From Nymphaea colorata (lineage: Eukaryota; Streptophyta; Magnoliopsida; Nymphaeales; Nymphaeaceae): a DNA stretch of 40,744 bases. Shown one piece after another: positions 10,425 through 19,455 of this stretch. How positions within the stretch are numbered: the stretch's first letter is position 1; every line of letters begins with the position of its first letter. The position numbers were made by a program, and so were the translations under genes. The stretch covers positions 1-40,744 of the forward strand of contig NW_022204520.1 in assembly GCF_008831285.2 (NCBI RefSeq), written 5' to 3'. The notes beneath the pieces were generated by a model. The model made no database searches and had not been told where the DNA came from. It saw only the letters and a list, made by a program, of their open reading frames with translations.

Positions 10425-11475
10425 ATGGCTGTAGCTGAACAAAATTTTGTAGCGGAGGGAGTACAGACTCGTCAACAAAAGAAGACGAGTGTGACCAATG
10501 AAGGAATGGAAGCACGGCTGGTTGCGATCGAGACAACCATTGCCTCCTTGACTCATTCCATGACCGAAGCTGCACGGAGCTTCGAAGAGTACAATGTTGG
10601 GACGAATCAGAATATGGACCAGGTGAACTCTCAGTTAGGAGAAGTTTTAGCCTGTTTAGCTGCGATGGAGGATGAGATGGAAATCCTCATAATGTGAAAT
10701 AGGACCCTGGATAATCGGCTTCCTAGAGGGGATGAAAGAGGTACAGCGATGTTCAAAATGCTAAGGAATTTGAGAACTTTCTCTTTCTTGTCGAAAAATA
10801 CCTCAAGGTGAACCAGATCCATGATGATGAAATGAAGATCACAACTGTGTCAATGTTTCTGATGGATGACGCCATGCTGTGGTGGTGGAGGTGGGAGAGT
10901 GATGTCGAAACTGGCATCTGCACTATTGACACTTGGGAGGAATTCAAGTATGAGATGTGCGAGTATTTCCTGCCCAAAGACATAGAATATCTTGCAAGAC
11001 AGCGATTGATGGAACTCAAGCAGATCAGATCGATCCATGACTATGCTCAAACATTCACAATGAAGATGTTTGAAATTTCAAGAATGTCTGACGAGGATCG
11101 ACTATTCCATTTCATGAATGGATTACAACCATGGGTGGAGCAAGAACTCTGGCGACAAGACCCAAAAGACTTGAGTAGTGCCCTTGCAGCGGCCAAAATT
11201 TTGGTAGATACCTTAAGGCGGCTGAAGTTTGAATACAAGCCCTACAATTCCAATAAGGGTGCAAACAGCAACCACAACAGTGGTGGGAACAATCGGAGAA
11301 CTCGACAAGTAGAAAAGGGGAACACTAATGCAGCGGTCTCAGAAGAACAATGGTGAAAATGCGTGAGATGGCAACACTTATAGGCCTTTCCGGCCACCAC
11401 AAGGATTGAAGTGTTGGCACTGCAGTGGGAATCACTTTGCTTCAAAATGCTCGAATGTCAAAAGCAACTAGGCCA
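10425..11475 (+). pseudogene. gag pseudogene of the Galadriel-like element
   Basis: An ATG at 10425 opens MAVAEQNFVAEGVQTRQQ and continues with a heptad-like N-terminal segment until a TGA at 10695-10697. The capsid part continues in another frame from about 10751 (NAKEFENFLFLVEKYL, then WEEFKYEMCEYFLPK and LMELKQ) to a stop at 11354-11356. The nucleocapsid knuckle CWHCSGNHFASKC is in a third frame at about 11412-11450 and is followed by a TAG. At least two frameshifts and two stops separate the parts. The C-x2-C-x3-H-x4-C spacing is what I know from Galadriel-type gags. Confidence 0.85.
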
Positions 11476-11589
11476 GCACTCCCAAGCAATTTGATTTTTC
11501 TGTGCAGGGTCAAGAAGAGGAAGCATATGAGAGCTCTCCAAATCATCAGTGCTTTGAAGGAGACCCTGAAGGTGACAACAATGACGGCC

Positions 11590-11980
11590 ACATGACTCAT
11601 GTACTTGGACATCTTGGTGAATGGAAAGTCCACGACAGCGATGGTGGATGCTGGTGCAACACACAACTTTGTCTCGGAAGAGGAGGCGAAGAGATTGGGC
11701 TTCACCCTAGAGAGGGGGGAGTTATGCATGAAGGTGGTGAACTCAGAGGCAAAGTCCATCCACGGACGGGATGTGGTAGTGAAGATTGAGAGATGGTCTG
11801 GAAAAGCCAACTTCTCGGTGGCACCGATGGATGATTTCAAGATGATCCTAGGCATGAAGCTTCTCAGTTTGGCAAAGATAATCCCAATGCTGCATCTGCG
11901 TGCCATCGGTATTCTTGATGAGAAGTTTCCTTGGTGGCGAACAAGGAAGTGGTTAAAAACTCCCTTGATTCGGTCCTAGA
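11590..11980 (+). pseudogene. Aspartic protease remnant (Galadriel-like element)
   Basis: An open stretch from 11599 reads MYLDILVNGKSTTAMVD, then AGATHNFVSEEEAKRL, and later MILGMKLL. The active site is V-D-A-G-A in place of the usual D-S/T-G. The upstream gag-pol linker is in another frame, so the domain is not joined to gag. Past about 11900 the frame no longer matches pol. Confidence 0.8.
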
Positions 11981-12039
11981 GGCACTTGTGCCTGTCTTGG
12001 AAGAGTTCATAGAAATGATGTCTGTGGAACTCCCCAGAT

Positions 12040-12715
12040 GACTGCCACTACGATGTGAAGTGGATCATGCTATTGAATTGGTCCCAGGTGCAAAACCACC
12101 TGCAATGGCACCTTACCGGATGAGTACCATGGAGTTGAAGGAATTGTGACGTCAACTAGATGAAATGTTGGCGGGAGGAATCATCAGGCCCTCTAAGGCT
12201 CTTTATGAAACACCTGTGTTGTTTCAGCTGAAACACGATGGCTCAAAGAGACTGTGTGTCGACTATCCTGCATTGGACAAGGTAACAATCAAGAACAAGT
12301 ATCTGTGCTCATTGGTGACTTATTCGATCAATTGGGAAATGCATGAATCTTTCCAAAGTTGGATCTTCGATCGGGCTATCGAGCTATTGGCAAGTCAGGA
12401 TAGTAGAAGGGGATGAACAAAAGACTAGTTGTGTCACCTGTTAGGGTGCTTATGAATCCTTAGTTATGCCATTCAGGTTGACATGCGCCAGCAACATTCT
12501 CAACACTAATGAACAAGATCTTCTGCCCATACCTTGACAAGTTCGTGGTAGTCTATCTTGATGATATCATGGTCTTTAGACGCAGCATGGAGGAGCATGT
12601 CAGTCATTTGCAGACGGTGTTCGGAGTATTAAAGGAGAATGATCTCTATGTGAGAAAGGAGAAGTGTCTCTTTAGTCAACAGGAGATCAGTTTTCTTAGC
12701 CAACTATAGTACCTG
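12040..12715 (+). pseudogene. Reverse transcriptase remnant (Galadriel-like element)
   Basis: Broken RT blocks appear in order: AIELVPGAKPPAMAPYRM near 12070-12125, [18 protein letters not shown] from 12168, KRLCVDY and VTIKNKY, a scrambled region where the first catalytic Asp block should be (12340-12420), then YLDKFVVVYLDDIMVF with the catalytic Asp pair near 12560, and EKCLFSQQEISFL. At least three frame changes and several stops make it non-functional. Confidence 0.82.
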
Positions 12716-13265
12716 AGTTGCGGTCCTTCCTCGGATTGACCAACTATTACATATGGTTCATCGAGGGGTATTCTCTAATTGTTACACCTGTCATTGACTT
12801 GCTCAAGAAGAACACTGCTTGGGATTGAACGCAGTCTGCCCAAGATGCTTTTGAAGAATTGAAGAGAGCTCTTGTGAGAGAGGCTGTGCATAAGTTGCCC
12901 GACCACTTGAAACCTTTTGAAGTACACACTAATGCTTTCGATTTTGCCATTGGCGGCGTATTGATGCAAGAGGGGCATCCAATCGCTTATGAGAGCCAAA
13001 AGTTGAAGGAAGCAGAGAAGTGCTATAATGTTCACAAATGAGAAATAACTACAATCGTGCACTGCCTTCGTATATGGAGACACTTTTTGTTGGGAGCACA
13101 GTTGTGAAGACTGATAATCTAGCCACGAGCTACTTCTAGATGCAGAAGAAGTTATCTCCCAAGCAGGCTCATTGGCAATAATTCCTGGACAAGTTTGACT
13201 TCGTGTTGGAATACGAGTGGGGGTAGACACACTGAGTTGCAAGGCAAAGCTTGTGGCCACGTGAA
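12716..13265 (+). pseudogene. RNase H domain remnant (Galadriel-like element)
   Basis: Recognisable blocks are the connection ([10 protein letters not shown], with substitutions), then from about 12910 HTNAFDFAIGGVLMQEGHPIAYE, where the family's first catalytic Asp appears as Asn (TDAS-type to TNAF), then SQKLKEAEKCYNVH. The frame stops at 13039-13041. The later LTRQAHWQ-like part is scattered over frames. Confidence 0.72.
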
Positions 13266-13439
13266 TAGGGGCTTCTGAAGTGCAACTAGAGGGGCAACCT
13301 TCTAGAACGTATTGAAGAAGGCATGCAACAAGACTCTACGGCAAAGCATCTAGTATCCCTGGCTACGACGGGCAGGACCAGGAGATTTTCGTTGTGAATG
13401 GACTTCTTCTCACTCAAGGTGGACGAGTATTTGTGCCAA

Positions 13440-14490
13440 GGTGGGGAAATCTTCGGTGAGAACTATTGAAGGAGTGCCACGATACTTTGTGGGCAGGCCA
13501 TCCTGGCCAGGAGCGAACCTTGGCTTTACCTGAACGTGGCTACTATTGGCCACAAATGCAGGATGATGTGGAGACTTATGTGAAGACGTGCCTCATCTGT
13601 CATCAAGACAAGGGAGTCAATTAGAAGACTACCGGCTCATTGGAACCTCTTCCTATTCTGGAGCATCCGCGGGAAAGTCTAGCCATGGACTTCAATGTTG
13701 GTCTCCCAAAGGTCGATGGACTCAGCTCTATCTTGATGGCTCTGAATTGATTCTCTAAGTATGCGACATTTATCCCAACCTCAAAGGAGTGCCCTACAAA
13801 GAAGACAAAAAAGTTGTTCCTGAAGAATATAGTAAAGTATTGGGGTGTGGCAAAAAGTATTGTTAGCTATCATGACGGCTGGCTACATAGGCAAGTTTTG
13901 ACGATAAGTGTTTTGACTGCTGGGCTCAGACTTATTGTTTTCAACAAGCTTCCACCCACAGACTGATGGCTAGGCACTTTGTGTGCACAAATCAGAAAAA
14001 TTGGGTGAAATTACTTGATGTAGCCCAATTCTGCTGCAACTTACAAAAGAGTGAGTCTTCGGGGCACAGTCCATTCGAGATAGCCACTGATCAACAGTCG
14101 TTGATGCCGCACACTCTCGTTGCTCAAGAAAAGGGAAGGCCATCTTCGCTTATCAGTTTGTCAGAGACTGGCAGGAGCAGACGGAGCTAACCAAGGTGTT
14201 CTTGTACAAGGCAGCCAAGAAGATGAAGAAATGGGCCGACAAAAGGCGACATTATGTAGAGTTTAGAGTTGGAGATCTCGTCCTCGTGAAGCTGTACCCA
14301 GATGGTACAAGAATCTTTCGTGAGGAACACCGTGTCCTGATACGAAAGTACGAACGATTATTCATCATGATCAAGAAGATCAGCAAGCTAGCGTACAAGT
14401 TAAACTTACCACTAGACTTCAAAGTACATCCAGTGTTCCATGTTTGCAACTTGAAGCCTTTCCATGCTGATGAAGAAGACCTAGGGAGGA
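13440..14490 (+). pseudogene. Integrase remnant with C-terminal GPY/F-type module
   Basis: The zinc-binding part reads ECHDTLWAGHPGQERTL, then YYWPQMQDDVETYVKTC and LICHQDKG (HHCC pattern, about 13470-13610), ended by TAG at 13622-13624. The core follows as LAMDFNVGLPKVDG near 13680-13720, then broken pieces. The third motif region is seen as SSGHSPFEIATDQQ at about 14055-14095. From 14196 the C-terminal module reads RVGDLVLVKL, KKISKLAYKLNLP and HPVFHVCNLKPFH. No chromodomain is recognisable between this and the polypurine tract, only about 45 bp away. Confidence 0.82.
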
Positions 14491-14536
14491 GCATGCCACA
14501 GCGGGAGCCGATCCTACAAAGAACACCATCATCAAC

Positions 14537-14545
14537 AAGGGGAGA
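14537..14545 (+). other. Polypurine tract of the Galadriel-like element
   Basis: AAGGGGAGA lies three bases before the 3' LTR. This is the expected place and composition for the plus-strand primer of reverse transcription. Confidence 0.75.
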
Positions 14546-14548
14546 TGT

Positions 14549-14948
14549 TGTTCGCCTAAGTCTGAATCTCTTTTTGCTTACTTTTCTTTTGCTTACTATA
14601 TCTTTGATTACACATTTGTTTACTAGTAATGGAGCACCCTCCCACCGATCCCAAGTACATATTAGGGATTTTGTATTTTGGGTGGTCGGCATTTGAATCC
14701 TGTAAGAGGCCTCAGCCATCCTATGTAAGTAAAGCTGTGATTTCTTTCCAAACATATTTGCTTATATCGCTCTTGTAATCAATGCAATTTATGCTCATTG
14801 TAAGAGCATCCCTCAAATTAACTTGCGATCTTTGATTTCCTTGCGCCTGCATTATTGTCAAGTCCTCCACAAACTCTTCAGTCCTTTAGGCTTACGATGA
14901 AGGTGCTATTGCCGGGCCGCATGGGCCGAAGAAAGTCAGCCCATGACA
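14549..14948 (+). repeat. 3' LTR of the Galadriel-like element
   Basis: It starts TGTTCGCCTAAG, ends CCCATGACA and is followed by the target-site duplication CATCT. It aligns base for base with the 5' LTR over 400 positions, with about 53 differences by hand count and no indels. Confidence 0.95.
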
Positions 14949-15346
14949 CATCTATTTGCTATAGATATTCCAAAATGTTTGATTCCATCTTGCATGAAAA
15001 ATCTCCTTTCTAAAGTCAGAAAACAACACCATTTAGCACGAAGAATTGCTTTACAACACTATAGACTTTCTCCATTCTAAAATTGGTCTCTTCTTTCTAA
15101 TGTCCTCATAAAAAGTCCATAATCTGCATTACTTTCATAATTTTAGGACCCCATAAGAGATTATCTTTGTAATCAGAGAGTCCTGACATATCAACCATTT
15201 CCTTAATCCAGATCGGTCAAGGAGGGGCTAAGTCCCTATTTCAATAAGTCAAAAGCATATCACGCATATACCATTTCAAGAAATGATCAGGTCATCTACT
15301 TCTTCCTGATATGCTTGAAGAAGACAAAAGTCCTCAACCCCAGTTG
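14949..15346 (-). pseudogene. LINE middle fragment between the two insertions
   Basis: The minus strand includes SLYKDN-like and ILEWRK stretches and then AILRAKWCCFL, RRFFMQDGIKHFGISIANR, the first half of the RT-associated zinc-finger domain. This half ends exactly at the CATCT target-site duplication. The next residues, CVLCKKREESLFYLFGCC, lie at 9927 downward on the far side of the inserted LTR element and are in frame once that element and one TSD copy are removed. The 15200-15346 part carries stops in all frames. Confidence 0.8.
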
Positions 15347-15796
15347 TAGGGATGTCAATATATCCGATTTGAATCGGATATCCTATCGATCCGATCCGAA
15401 AAAATCAGATATGGATAAAAATTTACTATCTGATTAAGAAATCCGATCGGATTCAGATTTAATAAGTGACATCCGGTCGGATTCGGATTTGGATATACAT
15501 AAATATCGGATCAGATTCGGATACAGATTTGGATCAGATTCATTTTTATACAAATATCCTCTGTCTAATACTTGAAAAATGGCAAAATCCAGTTCAAAAT
15601 TTGGATTCGGATTGGGATATAAATATAAAAATAGGATTCAGATCGGATTCAGATTGTAAAATCGGATTTCGGATTCGGATATGACTTCGCTTTATTCGAA
15701 TTTGAATCTGAATCCAAATCTGAATATATGAATATCCGAAAAAGCGGATATGATTAAAGATGTATCCGATCTGAATCCGATCTGTTGACATCCCTA
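15347..15796. mobile_element. hAT-like MITE with GGATTC-rich interior
   Basis: The terminal inverted repeats are TAGGGATGTCAA and TTGACATCCCTA. They are flanked by a perfect 8-bp target-site duplication, CCCAGTTG (15339-15346 and 15797-15804). An 8-bp TSD and this terminus type point to the hAT superfamily. At 450 bp with no transposase it is a non-autonomous element. The interior is built from degenerate repeats of GATTCGGAT: the left two-thirds on one strand (GGATTCGGAT) and the right end on the other (ATCTGAATCC). This gives long imperfect subterminal inverted repeats that can fold back. It interrupts the LINE just after FWLGNW. Confidence 0.9.
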
Positions 15797-16820
15797 CCCA
15801 GTTGCCCAACCAAAACTTAGTCTGTCTGCCATCCCCTACATCCCATTGAATTTGATGACCAACTGCCTGCCAGCTATCCAGGACACCTTTCCAAATCAAT
15901 GACATATTTGAAATTTTTCTACAAGTCCAAAGACTGTCACAATCCAAATATTTCAACTTTACATAAGCAGACCATAAAGAGGTTGCTAAGATAGAATTTT
16001 TAGCAGGATATAGAAGAAGAGCAGAATTAAATGTCCATAGATTGCTTCTTTCAGATGACCACACAATTGATGCCAGCTGATAGCATGAAGTGTCTTACTT
16101 CCTTCTTGCTCTGCCCAAAAAAAACATGCACATTTTCTTGAGATATCTCTGACAACAGAATTAGGAACCTTAAAGGATCTCATCCAAAATCCTATAACAC
16201 TTTCAATAACACGCATGATTAAACATGATTTACCCTGGAAAGAAAGTAATCTACTTTTCCATAGCGCCAGTTTCTTCAAGATCTTCTCCCTTAAGGGGTC
16301 ACAATATTGAACAAGGAGAGAGACCGTAAACAGTGGCAACCCTAAATAGGAGACAGGCAAGGGCACCGCCTTCAAGCCCAAAATATGCTCAAACTCAACA
16401 AACATTAAAACCTCCACATGAAAAGCAACAAAACAGGAATTTGAGTGGTTTACTACAGGAATTTGAGTGGTTTATTTCCAAACCTGCATTTACCGCAAAA
16501 TCAGCAAACATTGCTTTGATTGCTAGAATAGAATCTTTTTCAGCAGTTGAACACAAGTCACAACATTATGTCATCGGCAAAGCAAGGTAGATTAAATTGT
16601 ATCCAATAACTCTCGGCACCTTCAAAGCTCCTCAAGATTTTTCCCATTGAAATTTCCTAGAAAGAATCTTCATCAGAAAAATAAACAGAAAAGGAGAAAT
16701 GGGACCACCTTGTCGAAGTCCACGCTAGGCATGAAAAAAGAAATCACACTCCTTACCATTTACCACAATTACATATGAAGGCATCGTCATTTATAAAAGA
16801 ACACCATTAACCCAATGCTT
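15797..16820 (-). pseudogene. LINE reverse transcriptase, C-terminal part, broken
   Basis: From high to low coordinates the remnant shows GLRQGGPISPFLFIFLM (about 16680-16725), the catalytic FADD motif (16570-16581), the palm/thumb block VPLPVSYLGLPLFTVSLL, KKLALWKSRLLSFQGKSCLI and FWMRSFKVPNSVV (around 16140-16380), then IQWDVGDGRQTKFWLGNW at about 15810-15860. These are typical of plant L1 LINEs, in which the RT copies the element's RNA at the nicked target. At least three frame changes and several stops are present. The endonuclease and ORF1 regions are absent. Confidence 0.85.
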
Positions 16821-16829
16821 TGAAAAATT

Positions 16830-17010
16830 TAAACGAAAGAGAGAAAAATTTAAAAAACATTGAAAAATACTTGGAATTTGCATGAAAATGTTGTTAAATT
16901 CAAAAAATTCAAATTTTGGGTTTTGGCTCCAAAACTCTCTATAAAAATCTCCACAATCTTCTCTTTGGGCATGAGGTAACCCTTGGGGAACGTCTAGTAC
17001 TTTCTTACTT
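16830..17010 (+). repeat. Fragment of the solo-LTR family (core promoter region)
   Basis: The block TTTTGGCTCCAAAACTC followed by TATAAAAA (16940-16947), then GGGCATGAGGTAACCC, matches the same part of the two solo LTRs (27610-27740 and 30840-30985). Sequence before it is also similar and AT-rich (AAAATTCAAA-type). Downstream the similarity dissolves into CT repeats. Neither LTR end is present, so this is an incomplete third copy adjoining the truncated LINE. Confidence 0.72.
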
Positions 17011-17019
17011 GTAACCTTG

Positions 17020-17590
17020 AGTCTCTCTCTCTCTCTCTCTCTTTGATTTGTCACTTAAAGTCTCTCTTTCTCTTTCTTTTATTAAGCTCTCTCTCTCTCT
17101 CTCTCTCTCTTCAACTTATCTCTCTTTCAAATATCTCTCTTTGATTCCTCTCTTAAATTCTTTTTTTCTCTCTTTTATAATACCGCTCTGTTCAATTTCT
17201 AGTATCTTTAAAATCACTTTTTCTCTTGCTCTTATTATGAGCTTTTCCTATCTCACTAACTTCGGTTTCTCTATTAATTTTTTCTCTTTTATTAATATTT
17301 CTCTCTTTGATCTTTTTCTCTCCCTTCCCCCTCGGTTGGAGTTTTCTCTTAAAATCTTTCCTTTTCTCTTTTTTATTAATATGTGCATCTCTTCAAATTT
17401 CTCCCTTAAATTCTATTTTTCTATTGCTTTTATTAATCTCCCTCTCTTTGTCTTAGATTTATCTATTTTTTTAAACTCTCTCTCTTCCCATCTCTCTCTT
17501 TAAAACTATTTTTCTCTCTTTTATTAATATCTCTCTAACTCTCTTCCATTTCTCTCTTAAAATCTCTACACCTCTCTCCAACTCCCTTAA

Positions 17591-17628
<38 letters not shown>

Positions 17629-17830
17629 AGTCACACTCTCTCTACAATTTGTCTATTTATCTCTCTTTGATCTCTCTCATAACATCTCTCTTCCTTTCTC
17701 TCTTGCTTTGTCTTTGATTTCTCTTTGTTGCTCTGTTTGATTTCTTCTTAAGCTCTCTCGCTCTCTCTTTTTAAAATATCTATCTCTTTCTCACTCTCAC
17801 CCTTTCTTTCTCTATCTCTCAAAGTCTTAA
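17020..17830 (+). repeat. Pyrimidine-strand minisatellite array (left arm)
   Basis: About 0.8 kb in which the plus strand is overwhelmingly C and T, with pure CT runs at about 17022-17043, 17084-17110 and 17595-17623. It is not simply (CT)n: diverged units recur with the words TCTCTTTGAT, TCTCTTAAA and TTTTATTAAT. The reverse complement of these words makes up the array at 19160-20660. Predicted ORFs here are Ser/Leu/Phe low-complexity and not credible. Confidence 0.88.
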
Positions 17831-17932
17831 GTTTTAAATTCCTACGATCCTTTGTCTAAAATCTAGTTATTCTTAAGAGCCACACAACTTTCCAAGTAAC
17901 ACAACCAGCATTTTCCACATCCAGCCAACAAA

Positions 17933-18020
17933 TCGAAGAAAGAGAGAGTGAAAGATTAATAAGAGAGAAAAAAAGATGTTTTAAGAGATAATATAAGAGA
18001 GGGAAAAAAAGAGATTTGCT
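17933..18020 (-). repeat. Short purine-strand block at the centre of the inverted arrays
   Basis: The plus strand turns from pyrimidine to purine between about 17830 and 17933. From 17933 it reads GAAAGAGAGAGTGAAAG, TTAATAAGAGAGAAAA and TTTTAAGAGATAA, the same unit words as the right arm. It therefore marks the inversion point. Confidence 0.7.
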
Positions 18021-18401
18021 TTAATAATTAGATATCATAAATTTGATAAAACTTAAGATTGTAAGTTCAAGAAATAATTTTAGAAAGTTACAGAAGACTT
18101 CATTTTTTATATAGGCTGGAAATTGAAGTAAGGATCAGCGAAGAGCTTAGGGTAAGTCTCCAAAGCTTCCTTAGAGGCTTATATAAGGAAAAATTTATAT
18201 ATATGTGTGTGTTTATCTTTGGGATTATGAGAATATCTCTCTTCCATCATTGAGTATGGGAGGAAGCACCTATTCTAGAATAAGTTGATGAAAGTAACGC
18301 TTCTCATGCCGTTTTGTGCTTCAATTTAATCAAGGATATGCGTGTTTAGGAAATTTATTCTTTTGAGACTACTAATATGATGGTCAACAGGTATATATTA
18401 A

Positions 18402-19150
18402 CACCCTGTTTGGATGGAGGGAAAGTAAAGGAAAGAACAATCAATCCTTTGTTTGGTTGATTAATTAAAAAAAAGAAAATGAAAGGAAAATAAAAAGTTT
18501 GTTTGGTTGCAAAGGGAGAGAAAGGAAAGGGAGGGAAATGAAAGAGATCTCTAATGTAAATCCAATCCTTCCATAATTGGGAGGGAAAGAAAAAACCTAT
18601 CCCTTTCTACTGTGTATACCCTTTCCACCAGCCCTCATAAGAGACATCAACCAACTTTGTGTGTCTCTTTCTTTCCCTTCCACCACTACTCGAGACTTAG
18701 ATGGTATTTCACAATGGCCCCTTTACCAAACTCAAGTTTTTGTCATTTTTATGTCATCTAATTAGTGCACCTGAAAATGGCGTTTTGTTCGATTGATATA
18801 AATTTTTATCATATTTATTACTACAGAATGAAATGTCAAGTGTAAGTATGGTTCCTCTTTTATTGAATCAGGAAATCAAATTAAAAATATTTTTATTTGA
18901 ATGATAAATTTTTAATGTTAGGGGTATTATTCTAAAGTATTGTAAATTCTATCTTTTTCTTTTCTTTATCTAGTACATACAAACGTGATTTTAGCAATTA
19001 ATTCTTTTCTATCAAAACAAGCTTTATAATCACATCTTTCCTTTCATTTTCTTTCAATTCCCTTCCTTTCCCATTCTCATTCCCTCCCTTTCCTTTCCAT
19101 TCATTTTCATCCCTCCCTTTCCTTCCCTTTCCCTCCATCCAAACAAAGCG
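18402..19150. mobile_element. Tourist/Harbinger-like element, 749 bp, non-autonomous
   Basis: The left end is CACCCTGTTTGGATGG and the right end, reversed, is CGCTTTGTTTGGATGG. Both lie next to TAA (18399-18401 and 19151-19153), the 3-bp target-site duplication typical of PIF/Harbinger elements. Purine-rich inverted arms of about 150 bp (GGAGGGAAAG, GAAAATGAAAGG) follow each end. No transposase is seen. The weak point is the 3-bp TSD, which is short enough to arise by chance. It lies within the purine-array region. Confidence 0.7.
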
Positions 19151-19159
19151 TAAGAGAAT

Positions 19160-19358
19160 GATGATTAAAAGGTGGTTAAAGATGTAGTTTAACACGATGA
19201 GAGAGAGAAATAAGTATTTTAAGAGAAAAATCAAAGAGAGAGAGAGAGAGATCAATAAAAGGGAAAAAATTAAGAGAGAAATCATAGAGAAAGAAAGAGT
19301 TATCGAAGTGAGAGAGATTAACAAAAGAGAGAAAAAATAGTTTAAGAGAGAAATCAGA

Positions 19359-19455
<97 letters not shown>

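Larger units (their letters stand above)
9928..14948 (+). mobile_element. Complete, decayed Ty3/gypsy retrotransposon (Galadriel-like) with 400-bp LTRs
   Basis: Both LTRs are exactly 400 bp (9928-10327 and 14549-14948), begin TGTT and end GACA. They are flanked by a perfect 5-bp target-site duplication, CATCT (9923-9927 and 14949-14953). Inside are a tRNA-Met primer site, gag with a C-x2-C-x3-H-x4-C knuckle, protease, RT, RNase H, integrase with a GPY/F-type module, and a polypurine tract. The knuckle spacing and the end of integrase (KISKLAYKLNLP, HPVFHVCNLKPFH) fit the Galadriel lineage of chromoviruses. The LTRs differ at about 53 of 400 sites by hand count (about 87% identical), so the insertion is old. 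All coding regions are frameshifted. It lies inside the LINE zinc-finger domain. Confidence 0.93.
9190..16820 (-). mobile_element. L1-type LINE, 5'-truncated, split by two later insertions
   Basis: Three pieces form one minus-strand LINE: RT from about 16820 to 15797, the middle from 15346 to 14949, and the 3' part from 9927 to about 9190. Motifs in order are RGLRQGGPISPFLF, CFADDIM (catalytic Asp pair, 16570-16581), PVSYLGLPLF, DVGDGRQTKFWLGNW, then a zinc-finger-type RT-associated domain whose two halves join across the inserted element. The Galadriel-like element (9928-14948) and the hAT-like MITE (15347-15796) interrupt it, each with an exact TSD. No RT sequence is seen beyond about 16820, so the 5' end is truncated, as is typical for LINEs. 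Stops and frameshifts are present throughout. The 3' end is placed only roughly. Confidence 0.85.

Noticed and set aside
11502-11789. 95-residue acidic plus-strand ORF as a separate gene
   Set aside because: Its first part is the gag-pol linker, and from about 11600 it is an out-of-frame reading of the protease, whose real frame gives DAGATHNF.
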